Origin: Bursaphelenchus xylophilus
Taxonomy: Eukaryota; Nematoda; Chromadorea; Rhabditida; Aphelenchoididae
Length of the DNA: 64,000 nt
Assembly: GCA_904066235.2 (NCBI GenBank)
Contig: CAJFCV020000004.1
Location: 12,400,001-12,464,000, forward strand
Reading direction: 5' to 3'
Shown here one piece after another: positions 22,479-34,308 of this stretch. Position 1 is the first letter of the stretch, and the number at the start of each line of letters is the position of its first letter. The notes below the pieces were generated by a model. That model did no database searches and was not told where the DNA came from. It was given only the letters and a program-made list of their open reading frames with translations. A program made the position numbers and the translations under genes.

Positions 22479-22680
22479 GGGGCCAATGCGCTATCCGAAA
22501 GTTTGATGAAAATCATAGGGCGCAGCTCGGAGAATTTGCACGGGCGCAGCTCGCGTCTTGGGCGCAGCTCGAAAACAAGCCGAAACTTAGCTCCGGTGAG
22601 CTGCGAAACGTTGTTTTCCGAGCTGCGCCCTACCATTTTCAGCTAACTTTCAGCAAACTTTCAGATAGCGCATTGGCCCC
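22479..22680. repeat. 202-bp fold-back with GGGCGCAGCTCG repeats
   Basis: Ends GGGGCCAATGCGCTATC and its exact reverse complement; AGCTGCGCCC/GGGCGCAGCT recurs internally at least four times. Noncoding MITE-like hairpin. Confidence 0.85.
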
Positions 22681-23185
22681 AGATATTTTTATTAACAGAA
22701 TTATAAATCAGAAATTTTACCGGCATTTTCACCAAAAATCAAAGGTTTTTCTGTCGTAGAACAGAAATTTTGAAAATTTCTGTGGAAATAGGTCCTTAAA
22801 ACATTAATAGAGCGTTTATTACTCATGACGGACCATACAATTTGATCGTTCATCAATTTTCAAGTCGAAAATAGTCGTAGCCAAAAGTTATTGCAAAAAA
22901 TTTCATCAATTTTGCCCAATTTTCACCCTAAAGCAATATAGATTGCCCTAAAACCCAATTTTTCACAAATTTCTTTCATTTTCCCCTTTTTATAAGACCA
23001 ATCGCGTTTCCCCTGACACAATCCCATCCAAAACTCCCCATCCAGCATCCAAAATCATCCGTTTTTTCATTCGCCAACCTGACGCCTCAGGGCGATCTCC
23101 CCGTAATCACACATTTTTACGCATAAAAATTCAGTGTAACACATCAAGCACACAACACCAACGAAAAGGCGAATGCCCGTTTGAA

Positions 23186-26100
23186 ATGGTCGACGTGTTG
23201 TTGAATCCGAACGAGGCATTTCCCGAAGAGAGCAGCAAAATGTCCAACGATTGGGTGGCGGAGAGCGCGACCGAAAACACCGAAGAAGAGGAGACCGTGG
23301 AGGATGTGGAAGAAGGGGAATTGCCAGAAGAGGGCGAAATCACCGACGATGAGGATGCCACGGGTCCAGTACCGTTGAATAAGATCGACGCGAAACTGCC
23401 GGACAAGGAGAACACTCGACGCACAAAGAGAAGTTAGTTTTTTCGAAATTTTTGGACGAAACTGGTGGAAAATTTGGAGTTTTTGATCGTTCCTCGAAAA
23501 ATTGTAACGAGAATTAGTAATTCACGGATTTTCGAGGGGTTCAGAGGCTCTCAGAAATTGCATTGACACTTGTGCCATTGAATTTCACACTTTTTGAGGG
23601 AATCTTATATTTTTAGATCTATTTTCTGAACTCTTCCACTTTTTAATACCTAAAATAATAATTTCCCCCCGTTTTACAAGATTAATGACCTTTTCTTTCA
23701 GACTCCCATTCCTCAACTTCCTCATCCCGACATTCGAAACCGACAAAATACAAGGATCACGACCCGAAAGCAACGGTATATAACTTTACATAATAATATT
23801 GAAACATTTGACAAAAGCATAGCGATAAGCATCAAACAGACACAAAAAAGAGGGAAACCGCAGCAGGAATGGTTGCTAAAGATTTGACGAAGCAGACAGC
23901 CTTGAAAGGTTGCGGGATTAGACAAATTTATATTACACTGCAGGAAGAGCTGAGAAAACTTTATTTACAGGTCGAAAATTTGACGTAAAGGCAGAACAGA
24001 TAAAAAATAATGAGTGAAGGTCTGAAGGAGTTCGATTAGCATAAAATTTACGTATTATATTAGGTGAAAATTAGAGATCGCAGCTTTTTGCCATGTACAA
24101 TATAAAATTCGGAGAAAAATGTCTAAAATACCACATAAGACGAGAATATGCATTATTGCACTTGCAGAAATCCGCCAGAGATGGTGAAATGGTTGAAAGC
24201 TGGGCCAATGGAGCACACCGCGCAGCGCATCGAGAAGAGCTGGACGATCGAAGAGCTCGTCCGGAAAGACGTGATGTTAATGGAGACGTTGATCTAAGAG
24301 ATACGGAGGCTGATAGAAGGTAGGAGAAAGCTATTTGGCACGCGATTGCTTAGTTTTGCATTAATTCATTGACAATGCAAGCTGATATTATTTTAGGCAA
24401 TTTTAGATCTCAATCAATTAAAAATTTGTATTTTCAGGATCCGCAGGCGTTCTTCTTCTCCCAATGACGGTCATTTGTCTCCAAAAAGACTTCGTCATGA
24501 CTCTCCACCGTCCAGCATGCAACTTCAGCGGCCTCGGCGAGGTCCGGTCAAGACTGAATGGACCGAACGCACGATTTGCAAATTTTTCCGCGAAGGCTTT
24601 TGTCGGGATGGAGATCAGTGCGTCTACTCGCACAACGCCGCCGATTCTCGTCGCATCCCCGAGCTGTGCAGGTATTATCAGCATGGCTATTGTAAAAAGA
24701 ATGTCCGATGTTTGAATCTGCACGGCGAGTTCCCGTGTAAGGCTTTTCACACCGATGGATGCCGAAATGAAGAGTGCAGATTCTCGCATCAGCCGCTGAA
24801 TGATTATACGCAACCTATTTTTGATCAGGTAAGAGATTCGGAACGATTTTTTTAAAATTTTTTCTATTTTTTCAACATTGTTTTATCTCTTGGTTTCAGA
24901 TGATGAAAGATGCGGAATTGGCCGAGAAAATTAGTCAATTGCCGCGAACACAACGAAGAGTTTTGCTCCCCGAGGGCCCAGAAGAGTTCGATGCGATCTA
25001 CGATTTCAATGTGCAGTAAGTTTATTGGATTTGGAGATGATTTTTCATATTGAGTTAGGTAATAAATCAATTTTTTTATAGCAACGTCTCTCTGGATCCT
25101 CTCCCGGCCCCAACGGTGGTTGTTCCGGTCCTCGCGAATGCCGCTCCTTCCCAAGCGACTTATGGATTTTTCAACGCGGTCCCAACTGCCTCAAACTCTT
25201 CGCCACATCAGAAACCGTTTAGTCATGTAAGTTGCTATCATATTTAGTTATATTTAGAGCGATTTAGCGCGATTTCAACTATAATTTCCGGCTTTTTCAG
25301 ACTCCAACCGCCGTCTCCTCGGCCCCTGTCCGCAACTCCCCACAACTGCAATCCCCACCACCCAGGGAAGAGGGCTCGGCCCCGCTCAGCATCAACGATC
25401 TCCTAGGCCAATTGTCGAGGCCCGTCGAACCGATGGAGATCACCCCGGAGGTCATGAACGAGAACATTCGATCCCTCCAGTCAATGTTCGACTGCCCGCC
25501 GGTTATTGACGAATCCCCCGCGTCGCCGCCGCCGGAAGGAGTGATTGCCAGCGATTCGGCGCCGGTCATCCCAACCAATCGACCCTACAGAGCCATTCCA
25601 ATCTTGATCAATGATAATCAACTCGATCTCAATCTGATTCAGGTGGGTTTTGATGAAAATGACATCTCCAATAAGTTTTTGGAGATCTTGTATTTTAATG
25701 TGATGATGTTTTTTTGGGCTAAAAGGAGTTTTTTGCAATTTATCTTGAGCTTTTAGGACCTCACCTCCGGCATTCACAAAAGCGATCCGCGTCTGAAACG
25801 CGTGGCGGAAAAGCAGTTCGACCTGGTCTCCCAATCCCTCCAACTCGGTGGAATGTTGAACATGAAGCCGGACCAAACCAAGGACAAACCATTGGACCCG
25901 AGAAGCCGTGATCCGAGAATGCGGAGCGGCCTCAACTCCAGCCCACCCGGCTCCAGCCTGGCCTCGAGTCTGAACTCAACCCTAGCCGGGCTGGGCCCCG
26001 GACTCACCAGCGGACTGAGCCTGGGATTGAGCATGAATTCGGGGTTGTCGTCGGGCCTCAGCCCGGACATGTCCACCTCATCGTTCACTCAAAGCGACAG

Positions 26101-26476
26101 GGAATTTGAACAGAAAGTGAGCCAGCAACTGCGGATGGCCAGCCAATTGCAACAAGGCAGCGATATGGACTTTAGAGGTGGGAACGATCGATACGAAACC
26201 TCCCCAAGATACGACGATCGACCCTTCGATGGATTCGATCGCCGCTACTCCAACCGCAGCAGAGATTCCAGCTACAGAAGCCGGGATTCGAGAGACCCTA
26301 GACCGAAAAGAGACTTTGATGACCGATATGATCGGAAAAGAGGCTACCCTTCGCCGAGACAGGACGAACCGAAGCAGGACAACCAACAACCGTCCACCCA
26401 ACAACCGCTGACGCTGAGGGAGAAACGAAAAGACAACATTTTTGAGAGTCCGCTGGCAAAAACGTCCAGATTTTAG
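23186..26476 (+). CDS. CCCH zinc-finger protein, ZC3H4/6/8 (Su(sable)) type
   Basis: Nuclear RNA-binding protein of the family that includes ZC3H4, which acts with WDR82 to limit unwanted transcription. Exons 23186-23432, 23702-23775, 24168-24319, 24438-24828, 24900-25015, 25082-25226, 25301-25642 and 25757-26476 join in frame to 728 residues. The N-terminus is acidic (EEGELPEEGEITDDED). Three tandem CCCH fingers lie at about 204-222, 234-252 and 257-274 (C-x7-C-x5-C-x3-H twice, then C-x7-C-x4-C-x3-H). The third, FPCKAFHTDGC..CRFSHQPL, is diagnostic of the family. A Pro-rich middle, a DPRLKR motif, Ser/Gly/Leu low-complexity repeats and an Arg/Asp-rich tail follow. A three-codon upstream ORF ends 1 nt before the start. 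Confidence 0.9.
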
Positions 26477-26844
26477 AAATGGAGCTAATCTTGTAGGCTA
26501 AAACTATTTATCGTCAAAATTTTTTTGCTCAAAATTGTTTGTACAGAGGTTGTGAATGTGATTCAGCACAAGATTTTAGTCTAATGGGGATCAAAATTTC
26601 CCCGAAAATGAAGATTGCCAGTTTTTTTTTAAATTTTTGTCCCGGTTTCATATCCCAACATTTTTTACACGTTTTCTCCTCAAGCCATCTCAAATCTAAA
26701 CATTAATCAAGTTCTAAGGGTCCAATTCGTCTATGGGTATTTCTTTTTTTTCAGTTTTTGTTATTCTCTTTTTCATGGTATTTATTCATGACATCGGTTT
26801 GCAACTTTTTCTTTAATAATTGTTGTTTGTCCATATAGTTTATA

Positions 26845-26850
26845 AATAAA
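26845..26850 (+). terminator. Poly(A) signal AATAAA of CCCH gene
   Basis: AATAAA about 370 nt after the stop codon in a T-rich 3' region; the first good match downstream. Confidence 0.45.
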
Positions 26851-27925
26851 CAAATGTTTGATTTTGAGCTCTAAATTGACAAGTATTAGATGAAACGCAT
26901 TGGAAACTTTGCCATTCGTATGTTTTCATGGTAATTTTGCATTCATTTCGGGCACCGGCCGCAAAGATTCATTCCTGCGACTCTTCCGGGCAGCCGAAAT
27001 TTGCCGATTAGGATTTTTATACCGTAGTTTACCTGGTATGATAGAAATTTTGCATTGACAACTCCCTGGAACTGATGAGTACACGGATCTATTGAATTCA
27101 TACACCGCTTCTAAAGTTATGGAAGTTTGTTTCCAAAAAATGCTTTCTGAACCTTTAAAAAAACCCGATTAACCTTATGATAACTATTTATTTTTTTGAT
27201 ACAGTGGTGGACCTGGTCCAGCCGCAAAAAACGTACCATTTCGCATCCTGGAAGTATCAAAAATGTGGCAAAATGCTTCCCTATCCAAGTAAAAAAGCTT
27301 CGTTTTGAAGGGCGCGCCCTTTCCCTCACAAAAAGAGCTGACCCGGTTTTGAAAAACCGGGGTTTTTCACTTGGAGAGGGAGGTATTTTGCGACATTTTT
27401 TGATACTTCCCGGATGCAAAATGGTACGTTTTTTGCCAATGGTTCAGGTCCGCCACGGTAACGATTTTATACACCTGAAAAGTTAATTCGCAACATCTAA
27501 CTGCCAAATTCACTGTTAGAATTTCCTGTTGTAATCAAATGCTTGCTGATTTCCAAACAGAATCGTCGTGGTTCTTCTATGGTTTTTCTAGCTGCCGGCA
27601 AAGTGGTTGCCCACAAGTCTGGGCCAGCCGAGCGCTCAGACTAAAACACTCTTTGACGATGTCATTGCCAGTTTAGCGTGTGGGAAAATGATTTTTTGTG
27701 GAAACACAGCTCCCAACAGTTGAAACAACTATAGAAATTTACACATGTTTCATCAAAACCAGAGAGTCTCATATCCAATGTTATTTTCAAACTTTATCCA
27801 CCAACAGTGTGTTAACTTAAAATTTATTCGTTATAAGTATTCCCTGAGGGGCATTAGATATATTTGTGTCAAGTTCGAGCTTTATACAACGGATCGGGGG
27901 GCCTATGAAAGAAGGGGTTTTCGTT
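26851..27925. other. Convergent intergenic region, CCCH gene/prickle
   Basis: Noncoding. It holds one CAGTGG-type MITE (27202-27458). A TTTATT at 27823-27828 gives AATAAA on the minus strand about 100 nt past the prickle stop, a plausible poly(A) signal for that gene. Confidence 0.5.
27202..27458. repeat. CAGTGG-type MITE (copy 4)
   Basis: TA-flanked ends CAGTGGTGGACCTGGTCC and GGTCCGCCACGG in mirror, with the usual internal arms. The only copy of the six that is not inside an intron. Confidence 0.85.
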
Positions 27926-30900
27926 TTACGAAACAATACAATTCGAGTTGGACTTGTTCTTAATCCTCCGGGCATTCAATTGTTTGGGGCCGGCTCGGCG
28001 TCGAACCGAAGTTGGATTTGGCGCTGGAAGAGGTTGTTTTTCGTAATGGGCTTGTCGCTGAGCGGGACGACGTCGGGGAGTTAGTGACGCATTCACCGAA
28101 TCGTATTTCCCCATGTAAATCTCGTCCTCGGAGTCGCTCTCGGATGTTGTGGTGTAGCTGGAAATAAAGAGCGGTTAGAAATGAGGCTCTAAAAGATTAT
28201 GCTGAGAAAGTTTGGAGATGTTAATTTTGCTCTTGACGGTTAATTTTTTCCCTTGCTTACCTTGATCTCCTTCCGAAATTCGGCGGCATTCCGGAATAGA
28301 AGTTCTGCGGACGCGCCCTTCTCCCACTCCTTCCATTCTTCAAATTCATCTCCTCCAAGGCCAAGTCATCATAGCTGCAGCCGTCGACGTTGTTCAACTT
28401 GGCCGTACAGCCATCCATACTCAACGATCGCCGGTTCCGATGGGTCCTCGCGTGCGTCCAGTTGGAGCTGCTGCAAGACGACGTGGAATCCCACTCTTCC
28501 ACTTCCGAGTCGTCGGTTACGACCGGTCGATGGATTCGCCGGCGGAATCGGCGGGGTTTTGTCTCCGGCAACGCCACTGTTTCGTAGATATTCTCGGGGG
28601 GAGTTTGCTGATGGAATGAGGTCTGTGGCGGCAATGGTGGCGACCTCAATGGAGGTGGTCCGGGAGGTCGGAGATGTGCCGGATCGACCGTCAGCATCGG
28701 CGAAATGGGCTTTCCAGTAAACATAGGGGTATTCAGGCCGTTTCGAGGGCTTATCCCCCCATTCATCGACGAATTCCCACTGTTTCTCGCACTTCCAGGG
28801 CTCACACCCCCCATCACCACTTGATCCGGACTAACGCCTCGGATTCTCGCCGAAATCGGCCCGAAATTCCGTTGATTCTCTCCGTTCTTGGCGCGCCGGA
28901 TCCTCCGCTCACATCCGTTCGGCCCGCAATACAGCCCATTCCCGATAATCGAGTACTTCTTGCTGCCCAACAACTTTTTCGCACACCCAATGCACGCGAA
29001 ACACCGCTCGTCCGTATGCCAATGCACCTCGCCTTGGGTGATGCGCGGCTCGTTGGCCTGAATCTCGCCGCCGCAGGTGTTGCACTGGATGGGTTGCGGG
29101 AGCTGGTTGTAGCAGGTGATGCAGAAGGGTCGGGTGTCCTTCACCACGTAGCGCAGGCCGCCCAATTGGCAGTCGCAACCGCCGCACGCAAAGTGTTTCA
29201 TGTGCCACATTCGGCCCTCGGCTTCGGTGCATTCTTCGTTGAAAATCAGCTGAAATGATGGGGAGAATTAGTTGGAAATATTGAGATCGTTGGTATCTGT
29301 TTTCCTACGTACAGTGGGGGCATGATCCAGTGGCAAAAAACGTACCATTTTGCATCCAGGAGGTATCAAAAAATGCGGCAAAATACCTCCCTCTGCGAAT
29401 GAAAAAACCCAGATTTCAAAAGCGCGCCCGCTCTTTTTGTGAGGGAAAGGGCGCGCCCTTCAAAACGAAGTTTTTTCACTTGGAGAGGGAAGTATTTTGC
29501 CACATTTTTGATACTTCCCGGATACAAAATGGTACGTTTTTTGTCTCTGGATCAGGTATTTCACTATAATGAACGGAGTGGCTGCAAAATCGGAAAGAAT
29601 TCCTCACCTCATCACAACCCGCACACCGTGGTTTCAGCTGTTCCGCATGATGTCGGCCGCAAAACACGTTGTCGTTGTGTTTGAAGTAGATCAAGTCTAC
29701 CAACAGCTCGGTGCACTCCACACAAACAAAGCACTTGGGATGCCAAAAGGCCCGGTTTCCGAAGCGTTCCGGCGCCTCGATCACCATGTCGTCCGCGCCA
29801 AATGATTGCTTACACTGAAATTTTTTGGTATTTAAAATTAATTCTTCGGTACTTAAAATCCGTTTTTTGGCTGATTTAAAATTAACCTTAGGGCGATTTT
29901 GGAAACATTTTGCTCACTTTTTGTCATCATTTCTACAATTTTCGCTCTTATTTGTAATGCATGATTAACCCGTTTAATGCGCAGATGGCGTCCGCTGAAA
30001 TGCGAGGCGAGCGCGGTAGAGCAGTGCGGGCCAACCCCAAATTTTTTGATTTATGACCCAGCTGGTCGATGACAAAAATGGGATTTGGTCACACAATAGG
30101 GCTGGCTAATTTACTCATAAATTTGCAATTGAACTGCAGTTTTTGACTAAATACCAAACTTTTTACGCCAAAAGTTGCAAAGAAATGTCTCATATTTTTC
30201 CAATTTTCGACCCAAAAATCTCTGCAGTTTCCGCCAAAAACGAGCTGGAAATTTCACATATCTTTTAGAAAGCTACAATCTAATTTTGTCCCTAGTTTCG
30301 TTCAAATCTGAGCGTCCCACTTTGAGCCTTTCCCTTGTTTATCACACCCTACCTGATGACAATATCGCCGTTGATTTTCGAAGGGCAAATGTGGCCGGAT
30401 TACGCCTTTGCCGAGGCATTGTCGTTTCCTCACAGCTTCGAACTGAAGCAATTGCTGCGCCTCGGCCTCGCTCAGCGACAAACAGTAGCTTGGGTCCGAG
30501 TCTTGAGGCGGCAGTTGACGCTTCAGTTGGCTGACTCTCCACTGCTCTCCGGCTGAATTCACGTATGGGACCTTGTCGTTTGGTAGCGAGGAAAAGTAGG
30601 AGTGGACCTGGAAGAATAGTGACGTCATTAAAACAATGAAAAATTCAAAAAAAGTCAGTGTGAAAAGTGGGCAAAAAGAGGGTGCCCTGAAATTGGAAAT
30701 TTCCAAATTTTGGAATGACAAAATGAGGGTTTGCTACTGAAAAAATGCAGTGGCTCTTTGGAAACTCAAATTTTCATGTGCAATATTCACAAAGACAGAT
30801 GAAAAAAAAGCTTTTCTTTTCTGACCCAATCTCTATATTTTACGTGGTCTCTCGCAAAAATTGCAACATTGCGTAATATCTTCGCTGCAAACATAAAGAA

Positions 30901-31233
30901 CAGCCTAAAATTTCCAAACTATAAACTACAGTCCATACACAAAATTCGTACAAAATTTGAAAAAAATCTATGGGGTACCCTACGAGAAAAACGACTACAA
31001 AATCAACGTACCATATCAGGCTTGCATCCACTGGGAACCCACGCGTATTCATCCATCACGCATCCCGAATCATCGTCGCTGGTACTGTAGCGCTGAAAGT
31101 CGGCCGCCAAACGGATCTGCGACGCCGGCGAAAGACAGCTCGGTCTCATTTCAAGTTCGCGACGACTTGTTTGTCCAGGCTGATCACCAGAACCTGAGGT
31201 TTTCTGTGTTTTTCGCTGGTATTCGATTGAAAG
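27926..31233 (-). CDS. prkl-1: Prickle (PET + three LIM domains)
   Basis: Core planar-cell-polarity scaffold at the membrane, partnering Vang. Exons 31233-31012, 30607-30353, 29814-29608, 29249-28261 and 28157-27926 join in frame to 634 residues. The N-terminal exon has the Prickle signature [17 protein letters not shown]. The PET domain (about 75-155) includes [21 protein letters not shown]1 begins CHQC across an exon junction and includes [13 protein letters not shown]2 includes [25 protein letters not shown]3 begins near residue 284 (CNTCGGEI). A low-complexity tail with repeated G-V/I-SP motifs ends in CIVS, a CaaX prenylation box matching the family's terminal CIIS. The true start is uncertain: the first exon may begin with an internal ATG (ELEM) or continue from an upstream exon. 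Confidence 0.95.
29312..29566. repeat. CAGTGG-type MITE (copy 5)
   Basis: TA-flanked ends CAGTGGGGGCATGATCCAG and its mirror. Lies in the prickle intron between the LIM1 exon and the LIM2/3 exon. Confidence 0.85.
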
Positions 31234-33884
31234 CTGCAAAAACAAGGGTAAAATGGATACCGAGATGTGAGTACGGTCACTAGGCTGAACGCGCAACAAG
31301 AAATTTCAAAGTAAAAATAAAAAAAATTTATGAAAAAATCCAAGGTGGGTATAGTTCGACCTGTCGATTTTCTTCAAAATGTGCATAGATATTCTTTATA
31401 GCCCGTATATCAATCCCTGAAAATTTTAGCTCTCATTTGGCATTGGCAGCGGAGATATTAAGCAATCTTTTTTCCGAGAGAGCACGCGAAATGCGGAGTG
31501 CGGTCAGAGAAAAATAACTTTTTTGCCCATATCTTTGCCAGCTCCGCATAGAAAAAATTGATTATTTGAAGAAATATTGTGCTCTTCAATAGCAACAAAG
31601 GTTGTGATTTTCCAGCCAAATGCCCAGAAAAGAACACGACAATATCCGATTAACTCACAAAACCTTTCAAAACTTGAAACCTCCTTTGTAAAAACATTTT
31701 CTAAATCCTTTCAAAGGGCGTTACAAAGTTGCATAATCCACCCACCCCATAATCGAATCTAGCCTCCATTGAGTGTGCGGATCGATTACAATATTTGAGA
31801 ATTGCGCGAAAAGCCGCACCGACTCTAATGGCGGTACAATAAAAGGAGAAGATCCGCCCCGACTGTTTATTCGCACAACTCGCCACAAACCATGTGGAAG
31901 TCAATTTGAGACGGGGGGAAAACAATAAAAGTTGCAGATAGGATCAGCGAGCGCCTTACAGAAGTCATTAAAGTGGAAAGGCGAAGACACAGGACGCTGA
32001 GGCCGTAAAATTGGATTTTGAAATCTTCGAAACTTGGATGGTTTGTTGATACAGGTAGTGCTAGATGTGTGGAGGTCAGATTCTCATAAAATTTGGAATA
32101 GAAAGTCTGTCTAGGCTATGTGCAAATTCTTGCAAATTTCAGCTGCAGCGTTGTAGGGAGAGCTAAGATATTCAAAGATTTCTGGAGACAAGCGATTATA
32201 GAAAATATGGAGAGACTAGCAGAGAAAAATCGCTGGTCATCGAAATGTAATACGCTCTACTCTAATCAGAATTTTGTCCTGTGAAATTTCACAAAGCAGG
32301 CTACATTATGCAACCTTTTGACCTCAAAATCTTGATGATTTCGCGGGCTAAAAGTTTCGAAAATTTCTTGGAAGGCCTGAATTACATTTCAAGCCAACTT
32401 TCATCAAAATCCGAGAGCTATACTTCGAGAATTTCCTCATATTCTAGTCACCCCAATTCCCCCAAAATTGCAAAAAATCTCCGACTAATTCGCCACATCG
32501 CCTCAAAGCGCCGTTCAATCGTTCTCCAGCCGATCATTTAGCCGACTTGAGAGCGCTTAACGCGCCGTTCCGCAGCATCCTTGAACTCGCACACACAAAG
32601 CCGTCCCCAAAAATGCCGAAAACAAAGGGCTGACAGTTTCGCGCTGAAAACTTTTTTTTTATTTCCCCTTTTATTGAGTGATCCGTTGCGCAAGCAGTTG
32701 GTTAGTATCTGCAGCGATTGACCGGACAGACCGACGTCGCAAAGGGGATCATGCTTATCTACCGCAAAGATGCTGGAGATGAGAGGAGAAAGAGAAGTTT
32801 TTTTTGGCTTCTTTTAGATCGACGGTGATATGGGGATGAATGGGATGATGGATTTAGGGAAAGGGGAAGTGCTCAGAGCTGGATGCTGGCGGTGGCTTGA
32901 AAATTGGGGTAAATGATCTTTACAGAAGGCTTTTTAAATGTTAGAAAATTTGGCTAGCGATTTCAAAACTCAGCCAAGATAATAAGCGATCTTTGCGGAC
33001 ACCAAGATACGAAGAGCAGAATAAAATTAGAGCAGAATAATCACCCAGACATCAATACAATTACCGCCAAAGACTGTGATGACAAAAAAACCGCCTAAAC
33101 TTTCCCATACCCTCTATAAAAGCGGCGCTAAAAATGCAAATTATGATAAAACCCACCCAGCTTTTGCGGTAAACCCATATCAACCCTCACCACCCAATGT
33201 TTGTTTATCTACCCCGTTCATGAGTCGTCTCCAAAATCTGCATAAAACGGGACAAAAATGGGGGCGAACGGTCCGAGCAGCGGGTACCCCTCGAGAGAAG
33301 CAGAAAAGAAGGGCCGACAGCGAATTTTTATGACACCCCGCCCCGGCTTTAAGGCCATCTCCGATTCGTTTTTTTCGATTGCTGATATAAGGTCAGACTC
33401 ATGGCGTGTAAGGTCGGGCGGGGATTAAGACGTGGGCAACATGACATGGAGAATGGAAGGAGGGGAAATTGTAAAAGCTCAAAGAGCTTGACGTGAAATT
33501 TTGGGAATCTTTGGAACGGGAGGTGGCGCGGTGGAGGGGAAACATTTGAAGATATACAGATAGTGGTGTGACATAAATGAAAATTTTACAAAACATGAAT
33601 TGTTTCCGAGCAAAATCAGTAAGAGATGGGAAAATGAATAGAAATGGTTTTTTGGATGACAAACTCTCCAAATTTTGCATGGTCTATCAGCCTTAACATC
33701 TCTGTTATAGATACAATACGAGAGCTAAGAGTTTCGGTGGTTGAATTTGGCCTGCACAGAGTGCGTAGGGTTAATTTGAAAGTTTTAAAGCTACAGAGGC
33801 ATACAGGGAAAGCTCATAGATATATGGACAAATCGTAATTGAACTTTCCGGAACTGGCCTGATTTTGTAATCGCCTGACTAACA

Positions 33885-34308
33885 GGGAACCTACTCCAAG
33901 TGCGACGCTCAGATTTTGATAAAACTTGGCACAAATTTAGGGTAAAATTGTATAAGACATATGCAAGACTCCTAGTTCGCAGTTTGCAGAAACAACCGAG
34001 ATTTTTAGATCGAAAGGCAGCAAGAATCGACTGATTTTTTCGAGATTTTGCACGAAAGTTTTCATACATTTTTCTACGGTAGAGGGTAATGTTTCCACAA
34101 AAAATCAATTTTTACCCACGAAACTGGCAAAGGTATGACCAAAAATTGTTTTTCCTCTCTGTTCGCTCTCCTCATTTTGCGTACTCTCTCGTACGCAAAG
34201 ATCGTTCAATATCGCGACAACTTCTGCAAAGCGCAAGCTAAAACTTTCAGGTGTGTGAAAAGTTTAAAAAAGCCCTGAGCGTCGCACTCGGAAGTCTTCC
34301 GTTGTAAA
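33885..34308. repeat. GCGACGCTCAGATTTT dispersed repeat (full copy)
   Basis: Left end CCAAGTGCGACGCTCAGATT and right end CTGAGCGTCGCACTCGG are inverted repeats. Internal blocks match the copies at 10.7 and 57.4 kb, including GAGGGTAATGTTTCCAC and GCAAGCTAAAACTTTCAGG. Confidence 0.85.

Larger units (their letters stand above)
19628..23185. other. Intergenic region, MFS gene to CCCH gene
   Basis: Divergent upstream region for both flanking genes. Apart from the 53-aa ORF at 21271 and the fold-back at 22479-22680, described separately, I see no supportable gene. A 165-codon minus ORF at 20458-19964 was considered and rejected. The last 200 bp before the CCCH gene are probable promoter and leader. 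Confidence 0.4.
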
